Assembly: GCF_019933155.2 (NCBI RefSeq)
Contig: NZ_CP082944.1
Coordinates: forward strand, 3,784,001-3,848,000
DNA from: Metabacillus dongyingensis
GTDB lineage: Bacteria; Bacillota; Bacilli; Bacillales; Bacillaceae
Direction of reading: 5' to 3'
DNA length: 64,000 nt
Shown here: positions 1 through 9,569 of the stretch, piece by piece
Layout: each line of letters opens with the position of its first letter
How positions within the stretch are numbered: position 1 is the first letter of the stretch
Notes under the pieces: model-generated
Databases searched by the model: none
The model's input: only the letters and a program-made list of their open reading frames with translations
What the model was told of the DNA's origin: nothing
Position numbers and translations under genes: made by a program

Positions 1-477
1 TGTCCGGATTGAACGAAGAGCATCGCTTGCTCCATCGAGAACCTCTCCATTATCACCAATACAGTGAAGAATGTGCTGTTCTAACTCCTGCAGCGGCTGA
101 ATTTCAGCCGCGAATCCGTCCAAATGAAGGAGGTCAATTCCATTTTCCACCATGTCCTCAATAAACCGTTTCATGTGCTTGCCTGCATAAAGAGTTCCGG
201 CAATCTCCATCAGTTCATGCGGATTCAGCATTCCGCCGATTTGAGACCGTTTAATGCTTTGGCGAATATCAACGAGACCGCCTAGGGGAGCATTTCCTTT
301 CAGCCTGAGGACTTTTGCTGCCTCATCAGTCTGCTCCTGCCATTTTCTTACCTCATCATAATCAGTGGATGGAACAAGCCTCTCCACTTTTTCCTTTGCT
401 AAAGAAGAAGATATATGCTTTAAAAGCTGTTCTTTAACTTTATTGAATTCCAATACTTTAAACACACGCTGCTGCAC
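1..477 (-). CDS. mutS2: MutS2 endonuclease/ATPase, N-terminal part (cut by window edge)
   Basis: The first 159 codons of a minus-strand gene that runs out of the window. The translation begins MQQRVFKVLEFNKVKEQLL and continues with a helical segment typical of the MutS2 N-terminus; the ATPase core and C-terminal Smr nuclease domain lie outside. MutS2 is known to suppress homologous recombination and to act on stalled or collided ribosomes. The start is GTG at 477, because AAGGAGG lies just upstream and no ATG fits. It directly follows polX, the B. subtilis order, so co-transcription is likely. Confidence 0.93.
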   Translation of the reverse strand, partial: MQQRVFKVLEFNKVKEQLLKHISSSLAKEKVERLVPSTDYDEVRKWQEQTDEAAKVLRLKGNAPLGGLVDIRQSIKRSQIGGMLNPHELMEIAGTLYAGKHMKRFIEDMVENGIDLLHLDGFAAEIQPLQELEQHILHCIGDNGEVLDGASDALRSIRT

Positions 478-506
478 GGTATACAGCCTCCTTGCTGTCG
501 TTTGGG

Positions 507-2228
507 CTACTTATTATGCCTGTTAAAAAAGGATTGCAGTTGATTCAGATCCCAAGTATTGATTACGTTTTCTGCTTTCACCCATCCTTTAATTGCTGTT
601 GAAACTCCTGTATTCATATCTTCAAGCATGTCTATATTATGTGCATCTGTATTGATTGCAAGTTTTACACCTGATTCATGTGCTTTTTTAATGTGCTCAG
701 CACTCAAATCAAGTCTGTTCGGATTTGCATTCAGCTCTAAAACAGTATTCGTTTCTTTTGCAAGCTGAATCAGCATCTCAACATCCGGCTCATATCCGTT
801 TCTCTTGCCGATCAGCCTGCCTGTAGGGTGTGCGATCATATCCACATGATGGCTTTCAAGAGCCGTTTTCAGACGCTGCATAATGATATCCTGTGATTGA
901 GAAAAGCTGGAATGAATGGATGCAATGACAAAGTCCATGCCTTCTAATACGTCATCATCATAATCAAGAGTGCCATCCGGCAGAATATCCATTTCTACTC
1001 CGGCAAAAATTTTAAAATCCTCATATTGTTCATTTAATTTGTCAATCTCATCCCGCTGAGCTTTCAATCGTTCAGGAGTCAGGCCATTTGCCACTTTAAG
1101 GTACTGGGAATGATCTGTAATAGCCATATACTCATACCCGCGCATTCTGCACGCTTCTGCCATTTCACTGATTGTAAAAGCTCCATCGCTCCATGTTGAG
1201 TGCATATGAAGATCGCCTTTTATATCATCGGCAGATATCAGCTTAGTATCCTTCATGTATTTTTCTACTTCCGTCCCGTCTTCCCGGATTTCAGGAGGAA
1301 AGAAAGGAAGATCAAAGTGAGCGTAAAATTCTTCTTCTGATGAAAAAGTGGTGATTTCACCTGTCTCACTATTTTCAACACCATATTCGCTTATTTTTTC
1401 GCCGCGTTCCTTTGCAAGCTGCCGCATTTTAACGTTGTGATCCTTTGAACCGGTAAAATGATGAAGTGTCGTAGCAAATTCATCAAGAGTAACTAAACGA
1501 AAATCTACACCAATTTCATATTCATATTGCAGCTGAACAGAGACCTTTGTGTCTCCGTTTGCAATGATTTCAGAGATATTAGGGATTTTTATGAGCTGAT
1601 CTCTGACATACTGGGGATGCTCCGTTGCGATAATAAAATCCAAATCCTTGACAGTCTCTCTCATTCGTCTGAGACTGCCTGCCCTGCTGTACTTTTGAAC
1701 CTCTTCACACGATTCCAAATACGTCTCAATTTCTTCAGCAATCGGCAGAGCAAATGATAACGGCAGCCTCTCTGGACGGGTTCCAATTTCATCAATCGCA
1801 GCAAGAATTTTTTCTTCTGTTTTTTTCCCGAATCCGGCAAGATTCTGAACCTTTTCTTCAAGACAGGCTTTTTTAAGAGATTCAACGTCCGTTACCCCAA
1901 GCTCTTTATAAAGCTTTGCAATTTTTTTGCCGCCTAGTCCTGGGAGTTTCAACAATGGAATCAGCCCTTGCGGTACTTCTGACTGAAGCTGCTCCAGGGT
2001 TTCAGATTTGCCTGCTTGAATAAACTCAGTGATAACCGCAGCTGTTCCTTTTCCGATTCCTGCGATTTTTGTAAAATCTTCAATTGAAGACAAGCTCCGC
2101 TCATCTGTTTCGAGTGCATTGGCAGCTTTTCGGAAAGCAGCTATCTTAAATGGATTTTCTCCTTTAAGTTCCATGTGTACTGCTATATATTCAAGTAATT
2201 TAATCACATCTTTTTTATGTACGCTCAT
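507..2228 (-). CDS. polX: DNA polymerase/3'-5' exonuclease PolX
   Basis: A 573-residue family X polymerase with a C-terminal PHP phosphoesterase domain, used in gap-filling base excision repair. Visible are helix-hairpin-helix segments (LPGLGGKKIAKLYKELG near residue 96), the polymerase metal motif DLD near 195-197 after GSLRRMR, and the PHP motifs GDLHMHSTWSDG near 338 and NTDAHN close to the end. I place the start at the internal ATG at 2228 rather than 48 bases upstream, because GAGGTGAT sits just before it and the protein then begins MSVHKKDVIKLLEYIA like the family. It lies between the cvpA-like gene and mutS2; a terminator-like hairpin separates it from the former. Confidence 0.95.
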   Translation of the reverse strand: MSVHKKDVIKLLEYIAVHMELKGENPFKIAAFRKAANALETDERSLSSIEDFTKIAGIGKGTAAVITEFIQAGKSETLEQLQSEVPQGLIPLLKLPGLGGKKIAKLYKELGVTDVESLKKACLEEKVQNLAGFGKKTEEKILAAIDEIGTRPERLPLSFALPIAEEIETYLESCEEVQKYSRAGSLRRMRETVKDLDFIIATEHPQYVRDQLIKIPNISEIIANGDTKVSVQLQYEYEIGVDFRLVTLDEFATTLHHFTGSKDHNVKMRQLAKERGEKISEYGVENSETGEITTFSSEEEFYAHFDLPFFPPEIREDGTEVEKYMKDTKLISADDIKGDLHMHSTWSDGAFTISEMAEACRMRGYEYMAITDHSQYLKVANGLTPERLKAQRDEIDKLNEQYEDFKIFAGVEMDILPDGTLDYDDDVLEGMDFVIASIHSSFSQSQDIIMQRLKTALESHHVDMIAHPTGRLIGKRNGYEPDVEMLIQLAKETNTVLELNANPNRLDLSAEHIKKAHESGVKLAINTDAHNIDMLEDMNTGVSTAIKGWVKAENVINTWDLNQLQSFFNRHNK

Positions 2229-2341
2229 TATTCCATCACCTCGGGTCAAGTCGTTTTTCCATCTATTGCGGTTCATTTAAAATGATACAAATTTTTTCTG
2301 CAAAAGTACAACAGAAGAGATAAAGGTCTTTTTACCAAAAA

Positions 2342-2367
2342 AACTTCTCCTAATTGGAGGAGAAGTT
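2342..2367 (-). terminator. Intrinsic terminator after the CvpA-family gene
   Basis: Arms AACTTCTCC (2342-2350) and GGAGAAGTT (2359-2367), followed on the minus strand by a run of T. It overlaps the stop codon of the upstream gene and would reduce read-through into polX. Confidence 0.75.
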
Positions 2368-2908
2368 AATTCGGTGCATATTGCAGCCATAATTCCTGAA
2401 CTTTATCAGAAAAATACGGCGTGTGATGAACGATTACTTTTGCAAGTCCAGAATCCCCCATTGCTGACTGGACTTCCGGAACCGGAAGCAGCCCGCCAAT
2501 AAACAGCAAGATAAAAAGAATTAAATAGATTTCAAGAAATCCTAAAATGGCGCCAGCCCATTTATTCAGCTGTTTAAGGATTGGAAGGTATGTAACAAAA
2601 TCAAGCATAGATCCTACTACTTGCAGCAAGATCTTTGTGCCGATAAATAAAATGACAAACGCTACAGCTCTATAGTATGCATCTTCAAGATTTCCGCCTG
2701 TAAAAAAGGAAATAGCCGATCCGCTCTCGCCAAGCGTTGGGTATGGAACCCACAGCTCTAACTTTGGCGCCAAAACACCAAAGTATTTATATGCTACAAT
2801 ATAGGCGATGATAAACCCTGTAAGATGTATGAATTGAAGAATAAAGCCGCGTTTTAATCCGACTAATAGGCCCATTGCCAAGATGATAAAAAGTGCAATA
2901 TCAAGCAT
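2366..2908 (-). CDS. CvpA family membrane protein (YshB-like)
   Basis: A 180-residue integral membrane protein with about four hydrophobic segments (residues 1-20, 25-45, 80-105, 120-145) and the N-terminal pattern MLDIALFIILAMGLLVGLKRGF characteristic of the CvpA/colicin V production family. Biochemical function is not established for the Bacillus member. It lies 8 bases after zapA and before polX, as yshB does in B. subtilis, so it is probably transcribed with zapA. The ribosome-binding site is weak (AAAGG well upstream), consistent with translational coupling to zapA. Confidence 0.85.
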   Translation of the reverse strand: MLDIALFIILAMGLLVGLKRGFILQFIHLTGFIIAYIVAYKYFGVLAPKLELWVPYPTLGESGSAISFFTGGNLEDAYYRAVAFVILFIGTKILLQVVGSMLDFVTYLPILKQLNKWAGAILGFLEIYLILFILLFIGGLLPVPEVQSAMGDSGLAKVIVHHTPYFSDKVQELWLQYAPN

Positions 2909-2916
2909 TTACCGCG

Positions 2917-3174
2917 TCAATCCTTTTCTATGATTTGTTTCTCTAGTTTTTCAAATTCATCTCTTAATTTTAAATAGTCATGCACAACATTCACTGCAGT
3001 TAAGACTGCCAGCTTATTAATATCAAGATTAGGACTTTTGCTGCTGATTTCTCGCATTTTATCATCAACAATAGAAGCCACCAGGCGCACATGACTTGTG
3101 CTCTCCGTGCCTACTATTGAAAATTGCTGTCCATATATATCAACTGTCGTTTTCTTTTTTGAGTGGTTATCCAA
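2917..3174 (-). CDS. zapA: Cell division protein ZapA
   Basis: An 85-residue FtsZ-ring stabiliser. ZapA binds FtsZ and promotes protofilament bundling. The segment [17 protein letters not shown] followed by a C-terminal coiled coil ([16 protein letters not shown]) is typical. The longer reading frame starts at ATG 3189, but that ATG lies in the Shine-Dalgarno sequence itself (TGGAGG). TTG at 3174 sits 8 bases downstream of GGAGG and gives a family-like length, so I choose it. Divergent from rnhC across a 120-base intergenic region. Confidence 0.92.
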   Translation of the reverse strand: MDNHSKKKTTVDIYGQQFSIVGTESTSHVRLVASIVDDKMREISSKSPNLDINKLAVLTAVNVVHDYLKLRDEFEKLEKQIIEKD

Positions 3175-3226
3175 CGAAAAATCCTCCATTCTTGAGAATC
3201 CTAATCTTTATCATAACATGATATCT

Positions 3227-3254
3227 AGTATAATGGAAAGATAATGCCAATCAA
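3227..3254 (-). promoter_or_regulatory. Candidate SigA promoter for zapA
   Basis: On the minus strand a -35 TTGATT (3249-3254) and a -10 TATACT (3227-3232) with 16-base spacing. The -10 falls inside one of two 11-base direct repeats, ATATCTAGTAT at 3221 and 3254. Confidence 0.5.
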
Positions 3255-3294
3255 TATCTAGTATCAATCATTATTTTAAAAGAGGTGTCATCTC

Positions 3295-4233
3295 TTGTCC
3301 AATGCCGTTATTAAAATCGATCAGCCGACCATCCTGAAAATGAAATCCTATTACTCTTCGGATTTGGGCTCAAAGCTTCCGCCGGGTGCTGTATTTACTG
3401 CTAAATCAAATGGATGCACCATTACTGCCTATAAGTCTGGAAAAGTTCTGTTTCAGGGTAATCTGGCAGCGGAAGAAGCAGAAAAGTGGTCTAAGCCTGA
3501 GCAAAAGACTACTAAGAAACCTTCGAAGCCACTTACTGTTTTTAGTCCGCCGGCAAACATATCCACTCTCTCCATCATAGGATCGGATGAAGTCGGAACG
3601 GGTGACTTCTTCGGCCCGATCACTGTGGTTGCAGCCTATGTGAAAAAAGATCAGATTCCGCTGCTTCAGGAATTAGGTGTAAAAGATTCAAAGCATTTGA
3701 ATGATAAACAAATTTCAGTCATTGCCAAAAATCTTCTATCTATAGTACCCTACAGTCTGCTGGTCCTGCATAATGAAAAATACAATCAGCTCCAGAACAC
3801 CGGAATGTCCCAGGGGAAAATGAAGGCCATCCTTCATAATCAGGCAATCAACAAACTTTACGACAAAATTGAGCCGGAAGTGCCGGAAGCTGTGCTGATC
3901 GATCAATTCGCAGAGCCTTCCATCTATTTCAAGCATCTCAGCGGCATTTCCTACCGTAAAGAAAATACTTTTTTCAGCACAAAAGCAGAAGGAATACACC
4001 TTGCGGTTGCAGCAGCTTCTATTTTGGCAAGATACGCCTTTCTTAAGGAGATGGATCGTCTGTCTGAAAAAGCTGGCATGACACTTCCTAAAGGTGCTGG
4101 AGCGAAGGTTGACGAAGCTGCAGCAGCAATAATTGCGAAAAAAGGAGAAAGCACATTAAGAAGCTTAACAAAGTTTCATTTTGCCAATACAGACAAAGCA
4201 AAAAAATTGGCTGCAAGAAAAAAGGATAGATGA
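3295..4233 (+). CDS. rnhC: Ribonuclease HIII
   Basis: A 312-residue type 2 RNase H that cleaves RNA in RNA-DNA hybrids. The N-terminal TBP-like substrate-binding domain (about residues 1-85) is followed by the catalytic domain, with the metal motif IGSDEVGTGDFFGP near 97-110 (the D-E of DEXGXG) and later acidic residues in GVKDSK and IDQFAE. The start is TTG at 3295, placed by AGAGGTG seven bases upstream. It is the only plus-strand gene in this part and is divergent from zapA, as in B. subtilis. Confidence 0.95.
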   Translation: MSNAVIKIDQPTILKMKSYYSSDLGSKLPPGAVFTAKSNGCTITAYKSGKVLFQGNLAAEEAEKWSKPEQKTTKKPSKPLTVFSPPANISTLSIIGSDEVGTGDFFGPITVVAAYVKKDQIPLLQELGVKDSKHLNDKQISVIAKNLLSIVPYSLLVLHNEKYNQLQNTGMSQGKMKAILHNQAINKLYDKIEPEVPEAVLIDQFAEPSIYFKHLSGISYRKENTFFSTKAEGIHLAVAAASILARYAFLKEMDRLSEKAGMTLPKGAGAKVDEAAAAIIAKKGESTLRSLTKFHFANTDKAKKLAARKKDR

Positions 4234-4242
4234 AACCTAATA

Positions 4243-4281
4243 AAAAAAGCGGCAAAATCTTAATGATTTTGCCGCTTTTTT
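4243..4281. terminator. Bidirectional terminator between rnhC and bioD
   Basis: A 17-base stem (4243-4259 with 4265-4281) containing GCGGCAAAATC, with A-rich and T-rich flanks on both strands. It lies between the convergent ends of rnhC and bioD and overlaps the bioD stop codon. Confidence 0.9.
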
Positions 4282-4976
4282 TTCACGATTTGTTCCAGGG
4301 AAATAAGAGACTCTCTATTTAATAAACTTTCAAATTTTCCTTTTGAGTATGGAATTTTCCCAATCACAGGCACCCCGCTCAAAATTTCAATCATCCGCAC
4401 ATTGTCCTGTTCCATTAAAGACTCTTCCTCAGACACATTGTTGATGATAAATCCAAGAATGGCTATACCATTTTTTTTGGCATATTCTGCAGTCAGCAAT
4501 GAATGATTTATCGTTCCAAGTGAGGGATGAGTGACAATCAGGACAGGAATGTCTAGCTCTTTAATAAGATCTTTCGTTAAATAGATTTCATCTTCATTTT
4601 CGGCAAGAGGAACTGCGAGACCGCCTGCACCTTCTACGATCACAAGATCATTTTCTTTTTGAAGCTTGATATATTGATTGACCAAACGATTCTTGTCGAT
4701 TTTAACACCTGATATTTTTGCGGCTAAATGGGGTGAAACGGGGTCTTCCAGACAGTATGTACAAAGCTCATCTTGCTGGTACGGAAGATTTGCAGCCAGA
4801 CGATATTCTTCAATATCTTCTGCGACAAGAATACCCTCCTCCAGCCTTCCGCCGCTTTGAACTGGTTTGTACGGTACGGCTTTTATCCCGGAACGCTGAA
4901 GAATTCCAAGTAAATACGCCGTTACAAACGTTTTGCCAATGCCTGTGTCTGTACCGGTAACAAATATTCCGCTCAT
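4260..4976 (-). CDS. bioD: Dethiobiotin synthetase
   Basis: A 238-residue ATP-dependent carboxylase that closes the ureido ring of dethiobiotin from 7,8-diaminopelargonate and CO2. The P-loop GTDTGIGKT lies at residues 7-15, KPVQSGG near 37, and EGAGGLAVPL near 115, all hallmarks of BioD. The ATG overlaps the bioY stop codon by ATGA, so translation is coupled. With bioA across the divergent control region it supplies two consecutive steps of biotin synthesis; bioF, bioB and bioW/bioI are not in this window. Confidence 0.95.
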   Translation of the reverse strand: MSGIFVTGTDTGIGKTFVTAYLLGILQRSGIKAVPYKPVQSGGRLEEGILVAEDIEEYRLAANLPYQQDELCTYCLEDPVSPHLAAKISGVKIDKNRLVNQYIKLQKENDLVIVEGAGGLAVPLAENEDEIYLTKDLIKELDIPVLIVTHPSLGTINHSLLTAEYAKKNGIAILGFIINNVSEEESLMEQDNVRMIEILSGVPVIGKIPYSKGKFESLLNRESLISLEQIVKKKRQNH

Positions 4977-5566
4977 CCCTTAGCTGCCCCTGAATAGGAC
5001 ACTCGACCTTTTTCTAAAGGCCTGCGCACGGATTTATACAATCTTAATGCTAATAGCGAAGCTCCAAAACAAAGAAGCAAGTCGCCGAATATACTCAGCA
5101 AAAAACCGCTGTAAAATGCTGCACCAAAAGAAATCCCTGTTCCAATCCATGTGTTTAACGAGAGATATAAATAGCCTACACCGAACAAATAAACAATGAT
5201 AAGACCGGTAAAATGAGCGTACAGAAAATGCTTCAGCTTCGGCTGATTACACCTCTCAAGGATATAGCCAATGACAAAACTGGCGGCAGCAAATCCCACT
5301 AAATAACCGAATGTCGGCTGGAAAATATAAGAAAGACCGCCACCGCTTGAAAATACCGGCAGTCCGGAAAGTCCGATTGCAATATAAAGACATTGACTCA
5401 TTGCTCCAAGCTTGCTGCCCAGTAAAGCACCTGCAAGGTATACAAATAGAATCTGCAATGTAAATGGAATAACCGGCATCGGTATTTTTATAAATGCTCC
5501 TACTGCTGTTAAAGCTGCAAACATTGATACAACTGAAATGGAATAAACCGACAGCGAACGCTTCAT
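4973..5566 (-). CDS. bioY: Biotin transporter BioY
   Basis: A 197-residue substrate-binding membrane component of biotin uptake (ECF-type or solo transporter), with about six membrane segments and the family pattern GAFIKIPMPVIPFTLQ near the N-terminus. The open frame extends to 5599, but that ATG overlaps the -10 box of the bioY promoter (5598-5603). The transcript therefore starts inside the longer frame, and the ATG at 5566 behind AGGAAAGGAAG must be used. First gene of a bioY-bioD operon under a BirA-type operator, so salvage and synthesis are probably repressed together when biotin is plentiful. Confidence 0.94.
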   Translation of the reverse strand: MKRSLSVYSISVVSMFAALTAVGAFIKIPMPVIPFTLQILFVYLAGALLGSKLGAMSQCLYIAIGLSGLPVFSSGGGLSYIFQPTFGYLVGFAAASFVIGYILERCNQPKLKHFLYAHFTGLIIVYLFGVGYLYLSLNTWIGTGISFGAAFYSGFLLSIFGDLLLCFGASLLALRLYKSVRRPLEKGRVSYSGAAKG

Positions 5567-5597
5567 TCTTTTTCTTCCTTTCCTTTTATTTGTCTTC

Positions 5598-5627
5598 ATT
5601 TTATCTACAGTAAAATATATATGTCAA
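5598..5627 (-). promoter_or_regulatory. bioY promoter
   Basis: On the minus strand -35 TTGACA (5622-5627) and -10 TAAAAT (5598-5603), spacing 18. The -35 hexamer is inside the left arm of the BirA-type operator. Confidence 0.75.
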
Positions 5628-5654
5628 CTAAATTAATTTTTGGTTGACATATAT
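5617..5654. promoter_or_regulatory. BirA-type biotin operator, shared by bioY and bioA
   Basis: Perfect 12-base inverted repeat ATATATGTCAAC (5617-5628) and GTTGACATATAT (5643-5654) with a 14-base spacer. The core TGTCAAC-N14-GTTGACA is close to the known Bacillus BirA operator (TGTTAACC, about 14 bases, GGTTAACA). Each arm contains a consensus -35 TTGACA for one of the two divergent promoters, so one bound BirA dimer would block both. Confidence 0.85.
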
Positions 5655-5673
5655 TGATTGCTGTCTATACGAT
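5644..5673 (+). promoter_or_regulatory. bioA promoter
   Basis: -35 TTGACA (5644-5649) in the right arm of the operator, -10 TACGAT (5668-5673), spacing 18. The -10 is weaker than that of bioY. Confidence 0.65.
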
Positions 5674-5707
5674 AGAGTTATAACAATATTTTTAAAGGGG
5701 GCAAACC

Positions 5708-7087
5708 ATGTATAAAAGTCCGGCACTCGCTGAAATTACCTACGAAGAACTGGCAGCAAAGAACAAGCAATATATTTGGCATCCTTTTACCCAAATGAAA
5801 GATTACATAGAGGATCAGCCTGTTATTATCGCTGAAGGAAAAGGCCTTAAACTAATTGATGTAAACGGCAAAGAATATTGGGATGGCGTCTCTTCCATCT
5901 GGTTAAATGTGCACGGCCACAATATAAGAGAATTAAATGAAGCCATCAAACAGCAGCTGGATAAAGTAGCACACTCTACCCTGCTTGGAATGGCCAATGT
6001 TCCTGCTATTCTTTTGGCAGAAAAAGTCATTAAACTTATGCCTGAAGGTCTCAGCAAAGTGTTTTATTCAGACTCAGGTGCAACTTCTGTAGAGATTGCC
6101 GTTAAAATGGCCTTCCAATACTGGCAGCATAAAGGAAAAGAAACTAAGAGACAATTTATCACTATGAAGGATGCTTATCATGGAGATACGATTGGCGCGG
6201 TTTCAGTAGGAGCCATCGACCTCTTTCATAAAGCCTATTCATCCCTGCTTTTTGACTGCATTAAAATTCCTTACCCTTCAGTATACCGCTCACCATACGG
6301 AAATTCTGAAACTGTCATCGTTCATGAATCGTTAAAAGAGTTAGAGACTCTATTGGCACAGCGTTCTGATGAAATTGCTGCGCTGATTATTGAACCGATT
6401 GTACAAGGTGCAAGCGGAATTATTGTGATGCCTGAAGGTTACTTGAGAGGCGTGAGAGAGCTTTGTACAAAATATGAGGTTCTGATGATAGCGGATGAAG
6501 TCGCTACAGGGTTTGGCAGAACAGGGAAAATGTTTGCATGTGAGCACGAGCATGTCACTCCTGATCTTTTAACAGCTGGAAAAGGATTGACAGGCGGGTA
6601 TCTTCCTGTCGCAATTACAGTTGCTTCTGAAGAGATTTACAAAGCATTTTTAGGAGACTATGAGGAGCAAAAAACGTTTTTCCATGGCCACAGTTACACC
6701 GGAAACCCTTTAGGGTGTGCTGTTGCCATTGCAAATCTTGAATTAATAGAGAAGCGGAATTTAATACAGGAAGTGGAGATCATGTCAGAATATCTGGCAA
6801 GTCAATTAACAGCTTTTTCGCAATTAGCCCACGTAGGTGATATTCGGCAAAAAGGATTTATGATCGGGATTGAATTAGTCAGGGATAAGGATACAGCCGA
6901 GCCGTTTGATTGGAAGGACAGGGTGGGAGTTAAAGTCTGCAGACGTGCAAGGGAGCTTGGCATGCTCCTCAGACCTCTGGGAAATGTCATTGTATTTATG
7001 CCTCCGCTTGCAGCAGCAAAAGAGGAATTGGAAGAGATGACTGCCATACTTTATCAGTCGATCAGAGACGTTACAGAGAAAAACTGA
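5708..7087 (+). CDS. bioA: Adenosylmethionine-8-amino-7-oxononanoate aminotransferase
   Basis: A 459-residue class III PLP aminotransferase making 7,8-diaminopelargonate. Family marks are HPFTQMKDY near residue 25, [22 protein letters not shown] near 118, the PLP-aspartate motif [14 protein letters not shown] near 262 and the PLP-lysine in [12 protein letters not shown] near 292. It resembles the B. subtilis enzyme, which is reported to use lysine instead of S-adenosylmethionine as amino donor; the donor cannot be read from the sequence here. RBS AAAGGGGGC precedes the ATG. Divergent from bioY and separated from pheT by a terminator. Confidence 0.95.
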   Translation: MYKSPALAEITYEELAAKNKQYIWHPFTQMKDYIEDQPVIIAEGKGLKLIDVNGKEYWDGVSSIWLNVHGHNIRELNEAIKQQLDKVAHSTLLGMANVPAILLAEKVIKLMPEGLSKVFYSDSGATSVEIAVKMAFQYWQHKGKETKRQFITMKDAYHGDTIGAVSVGAIDLFHKAYSSLLFDCIKIPYPSVYRSPYGNSETVIVHESLKELETLLAQRSDEIAALIIEPIVQGASGIIVMPEGYLRGVRELCTKYEVLMIADEVATGFGRTGKMFACEHEHVTPDLLTAGKGLTGGYLPVAITVASEEIYKAFLGDYEEQKTFFHGHSYTGNPLGCAVAIANLELIEKRNLIQEVEIMSEYLASQLTAFSQLAHVGDIRQKGFMIGIELVRDKDTAEPFDWKDRVGVKVCRRARELGMLLRPLGNVIVFMPPLAAAKEELEEMTAILYQSIRDVTEKN

Positions 7088-7093
7088 ATGCAA

Positions 7094-7129
7094 AAAAGCA
7101 GTGAAATCTCATTAGATTTCACTGCTTTT
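7094..7129. terminator. Bidirectional terminator between bioA and pheT
   Basis: A 15-base perfect stem, AAAAGCAGTGAAATC (7094-7108) with GATTTCACTGCTTTT (7115-7129) and a six-base loop. It serves two converging transcription units. Confidence 0.9.
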
Positions 7130-7140
7130 CATATGATTCA

Positions 7141-9555
7141 TTAACCTCTCAGCACAGCTGCGTATTTCTCTTCAACTGCACGAAGCACTTTTTCATGAGC
7201 CTTCGTTACTTCTTCATCAGTTAATGTGCGCTCCGGGTCGAAATAGCGCAGAGAGAAGGCGAGCGACTTTTTATTTTCTTCCAGTTTATCCCCTTCATAT
7301 AGATCGAATACAGACACTTCTTTTAGAAGCTTTCCGCCTGCTTCAGAAATTGTTTCTTTAAGATCTCCTGCGACAATTTCTCTGTCAACAACAAGGGCAA
7401 TATCCCTTGTCATTGAAGGGAAACGAGGGATCACGGAAAACTTTAATTCTTCCAGATTCGTCTCCAGCAGCTGCTGTAAAGCAAGTTCAAATACATATGT
7501 TTCAGTTAGATCCATTTGTTTTTGAAGCTTTGGATGAACTTGGCCGATGAATCCTGCAGTGATCCCATTTAGCAAGATTTCTGCGGTACGTCCCGGATGC
7601 AGCCCATCTCGCTTAGCTTGTTTGTATGTGATTTGCTCTTTCAGCCCAAGGACATCAAACAATCCATCAAGAATTCCTTTTACTACATAGAAATCAACAG
7701 GCTTCTTTTCGCCCTGCCATTGATTTAAATGCCACAAACCAGTAACAGCACCGCTTAGTCGCTCTTTTTCAACAGGCTGTTCTCCTGCTCCATTTGAAAT
7801 GAAAACCGAACTCATTTCATAAAGCGCTACTTGGTCATTTTGACGAGCAAGATTGTATTTCAGTGTTTCCAGCAAATGCGGAACCAAGCTTAAGCGGAGT
7901 ACGCTGCGCTCTTCGCTCATCGGCATAGCAAGACGAGTATAATCTGATGCTTCAAGAGCAAATTGAGATGCTTTTTCTTCACTTGTTAAAGAATACGTAA
8001 TCGCCTGGTACAAGCCTGCTCCTTCCAGATAACGGCGAGCTTTGCGGCGGTTAGACTGATATTCAGTCAGTCTGCCTGGTGAAGATGCGCTGACCGGGAA
8101 TGTTGATGGAATATTATCATAGCCATACAGTCTTGCTACCTCTTCAATTAAATCTTCTTCAATCGTAATGTCTCCGCGTCTTGTCGGAACAGTAACTGTA
8201 AACGTTCCGTTATCTTCCTTTATTTCAAAGCCAAGACGAGTGAAGATCGACTGAATTTCATTGACTGATATGTTCATTCCGAGCACTTTGTTGATTTTAT
8301 CCACATGAATGCTGACAACAGCAGGCTCTGCTTCTAAACAGTTCACTTCTGCAGATCCATTTAATACTTCTCCGCCTGCAAGCTCCATCATTAATTGGGC
8401 TGCACGTTCTGCTGCAGCGCGGACACGGTTTGGATCAACGCCCTTTTCAAAACGCGCACTTGCTTCACTGCGAAGCCCATGATCCTTGGAAGCTTTGCGG
8501 ACGGTTTGACCGTTGAAGTACGCAGACTCAAGCAGGATCGTTGTTGTATCTGAATGAACTTCAGAATTTTCTCCGCCCATCACGCCTGCTAGAGCAACAG
8601 GCTCTTTGCCATTTGTGATAACAAGATGTTCATGCGTAAGGACACGTTTCTGTCCATCTAGTGTGATGATTTCTTCCCCTGCTTCAGCAAGACGAACAAG
8701 AATTTCTTTTGAACCTAAGCGGTCATAGTCAAATGCATGCAATGGCTGACCGTATTCGATTAATACATAGTTGGTAATATCCACAACATTATTGTGCGGA
8801 CGAATTCCTGCAGCCATTAACCTTGTTTGAAGCCAAAGAGGTGATGGAGCAATTCGTACATTGCGGATCACTTTAGCTACATATAAAGGATTCTCTTCTT
8901 TAGCCTCTACAGCTACAGTAATAAAATCAGATGCCTTTTCAGAAGCTTCCTCATGTGTAAGATCAGGATATGTGACACTTCTTCCTAAAATCGCCGCTAC
9001 CTCGTGTGCGACACCAAGCATGCTTAAGCAATCTGAACGGTTCGGAGTTAACCCCAGTTCAAGAATCTGATCATCTCGGCTCAGTTCAGCTAGAGCATCT
9101 GCACCTGGCTGAACGTCATTCGGGAATACAAAAATCCCTTCAGAAAATTCTTTTGCCACAAGCTTTGACTCAATTCCGAGCTCCTGAAGAGAACAGATCA
9201 TTCCGTTTGATTCTTCACCGCGCAGCTTAGCTTTTTTAATCTTAAAGTTTCCAGGAAGAACTGCACCCACAGTTGCAACTGCTACTTTTTGGCCTTTATC
9301 GACATTTGCAGCACCGCAAATGATTTGTACAGGCAGTTCTCCCCCGACATCGACTAAACATTTGTTCAGTTTATCTGCATTAGGGTGTTGTTCTTTTTCA
9401 AGTACATGACCGATGACAACACCGCTCATACCCTCGTTCAGCGCTTCAACACCTTCTACTTCAATCCCGCTTCTAGTAATCTTTTCTGCCAGTTCTTCTG
9501 CTGATATTCCGCTGAGATCAACGTAATTCTGCAGCCATTTATATGAAACAAACAT
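7141..9555 (-). CDS. pheT: Phenylalanyl-tRNA synthetase beta subunit
   Basis: An 804-residue beta chain of the alpha2-beta2 synthetase. In order: an N-terminal tRNA-binding EMAP-like domain ([21 protein letters not shown] near residue 47), B3/B4 editing domain, B5 domain, catalytic-like core and the C-terminal ferredoxin-fold anticodon-binding domain ([13 protein letters not shown] near 712). It follows pheS by 14 bases with its own AGGAGG and is transcribed from the same T-box-controlled promoter. Confidence 0.97.
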   Translation of the reverse strand: MFVSYKWLQNYVDLSGISAEELAEKITRSGIEVEGVEALNEGMSGVVIGHVLEKEQHPNADKLNKCLVDVGGELPVQIICGAANVDKGQKVAVATVGAVLPGNFKIKKAKLRGEESNGMICSLQELGIESKLVAKEFSEGIFVFPNDVQPGADALAELSRDDQILELGLTPNRSDCLSMLGVAHEVAAILGRSVTYPDLTHEEASEKASDFITVAVEAKEENPLYVAKVIRNVRIAPSPLWLQTRLMAAGIRPHNNVVDITNYVLIEYGQPLHAFDYDRLGSKEILVRLAEAGEEIITLDGQKRVLTHEHLVITNGKEPVALAGVMGGENSEVHSDTTTILLESAYFNGQTVRKASKDHGLRSEASARFEKGVDPNRVRAAAERAAQLMMELAGGEVLNGSAEVNCLEAEPAVVSIHVDKINKVLGMNISVNEIQSIFTRLGFEIKEDNGTFTVTVPTRRGDITIEEDLIEEVARLYGYDNIPSTFPVSASSPGRLTEYQSNRRKARRYLEGAGLYQAITYSLTSEEKASQFALEASDYTRLAMPMSEERSVLRLSLVPHLLETLKYNLARQNDQVALYEMSSVFISNGAGEQPVEKERLSGAVTGLWHLNQWQGEKKPVDFYVVKGILDGLFDVLGLKEQITYKQAKRDGLHPGRTAEILLNGITAGFIGQVHPKLQKQMDLTETYVFELALQQLLETNLEELKFSVIPRFPSMTRDIALVVDREIVAGDLKETISEAGGKLLKEVSVFDLYEGDKLEENKKSLAFSLRYFDPERTLTDEEVTKAHEKVLRAVEEKYAAVLRG

Positions 9556-9569
9556 CGGTAAACCTCCTT

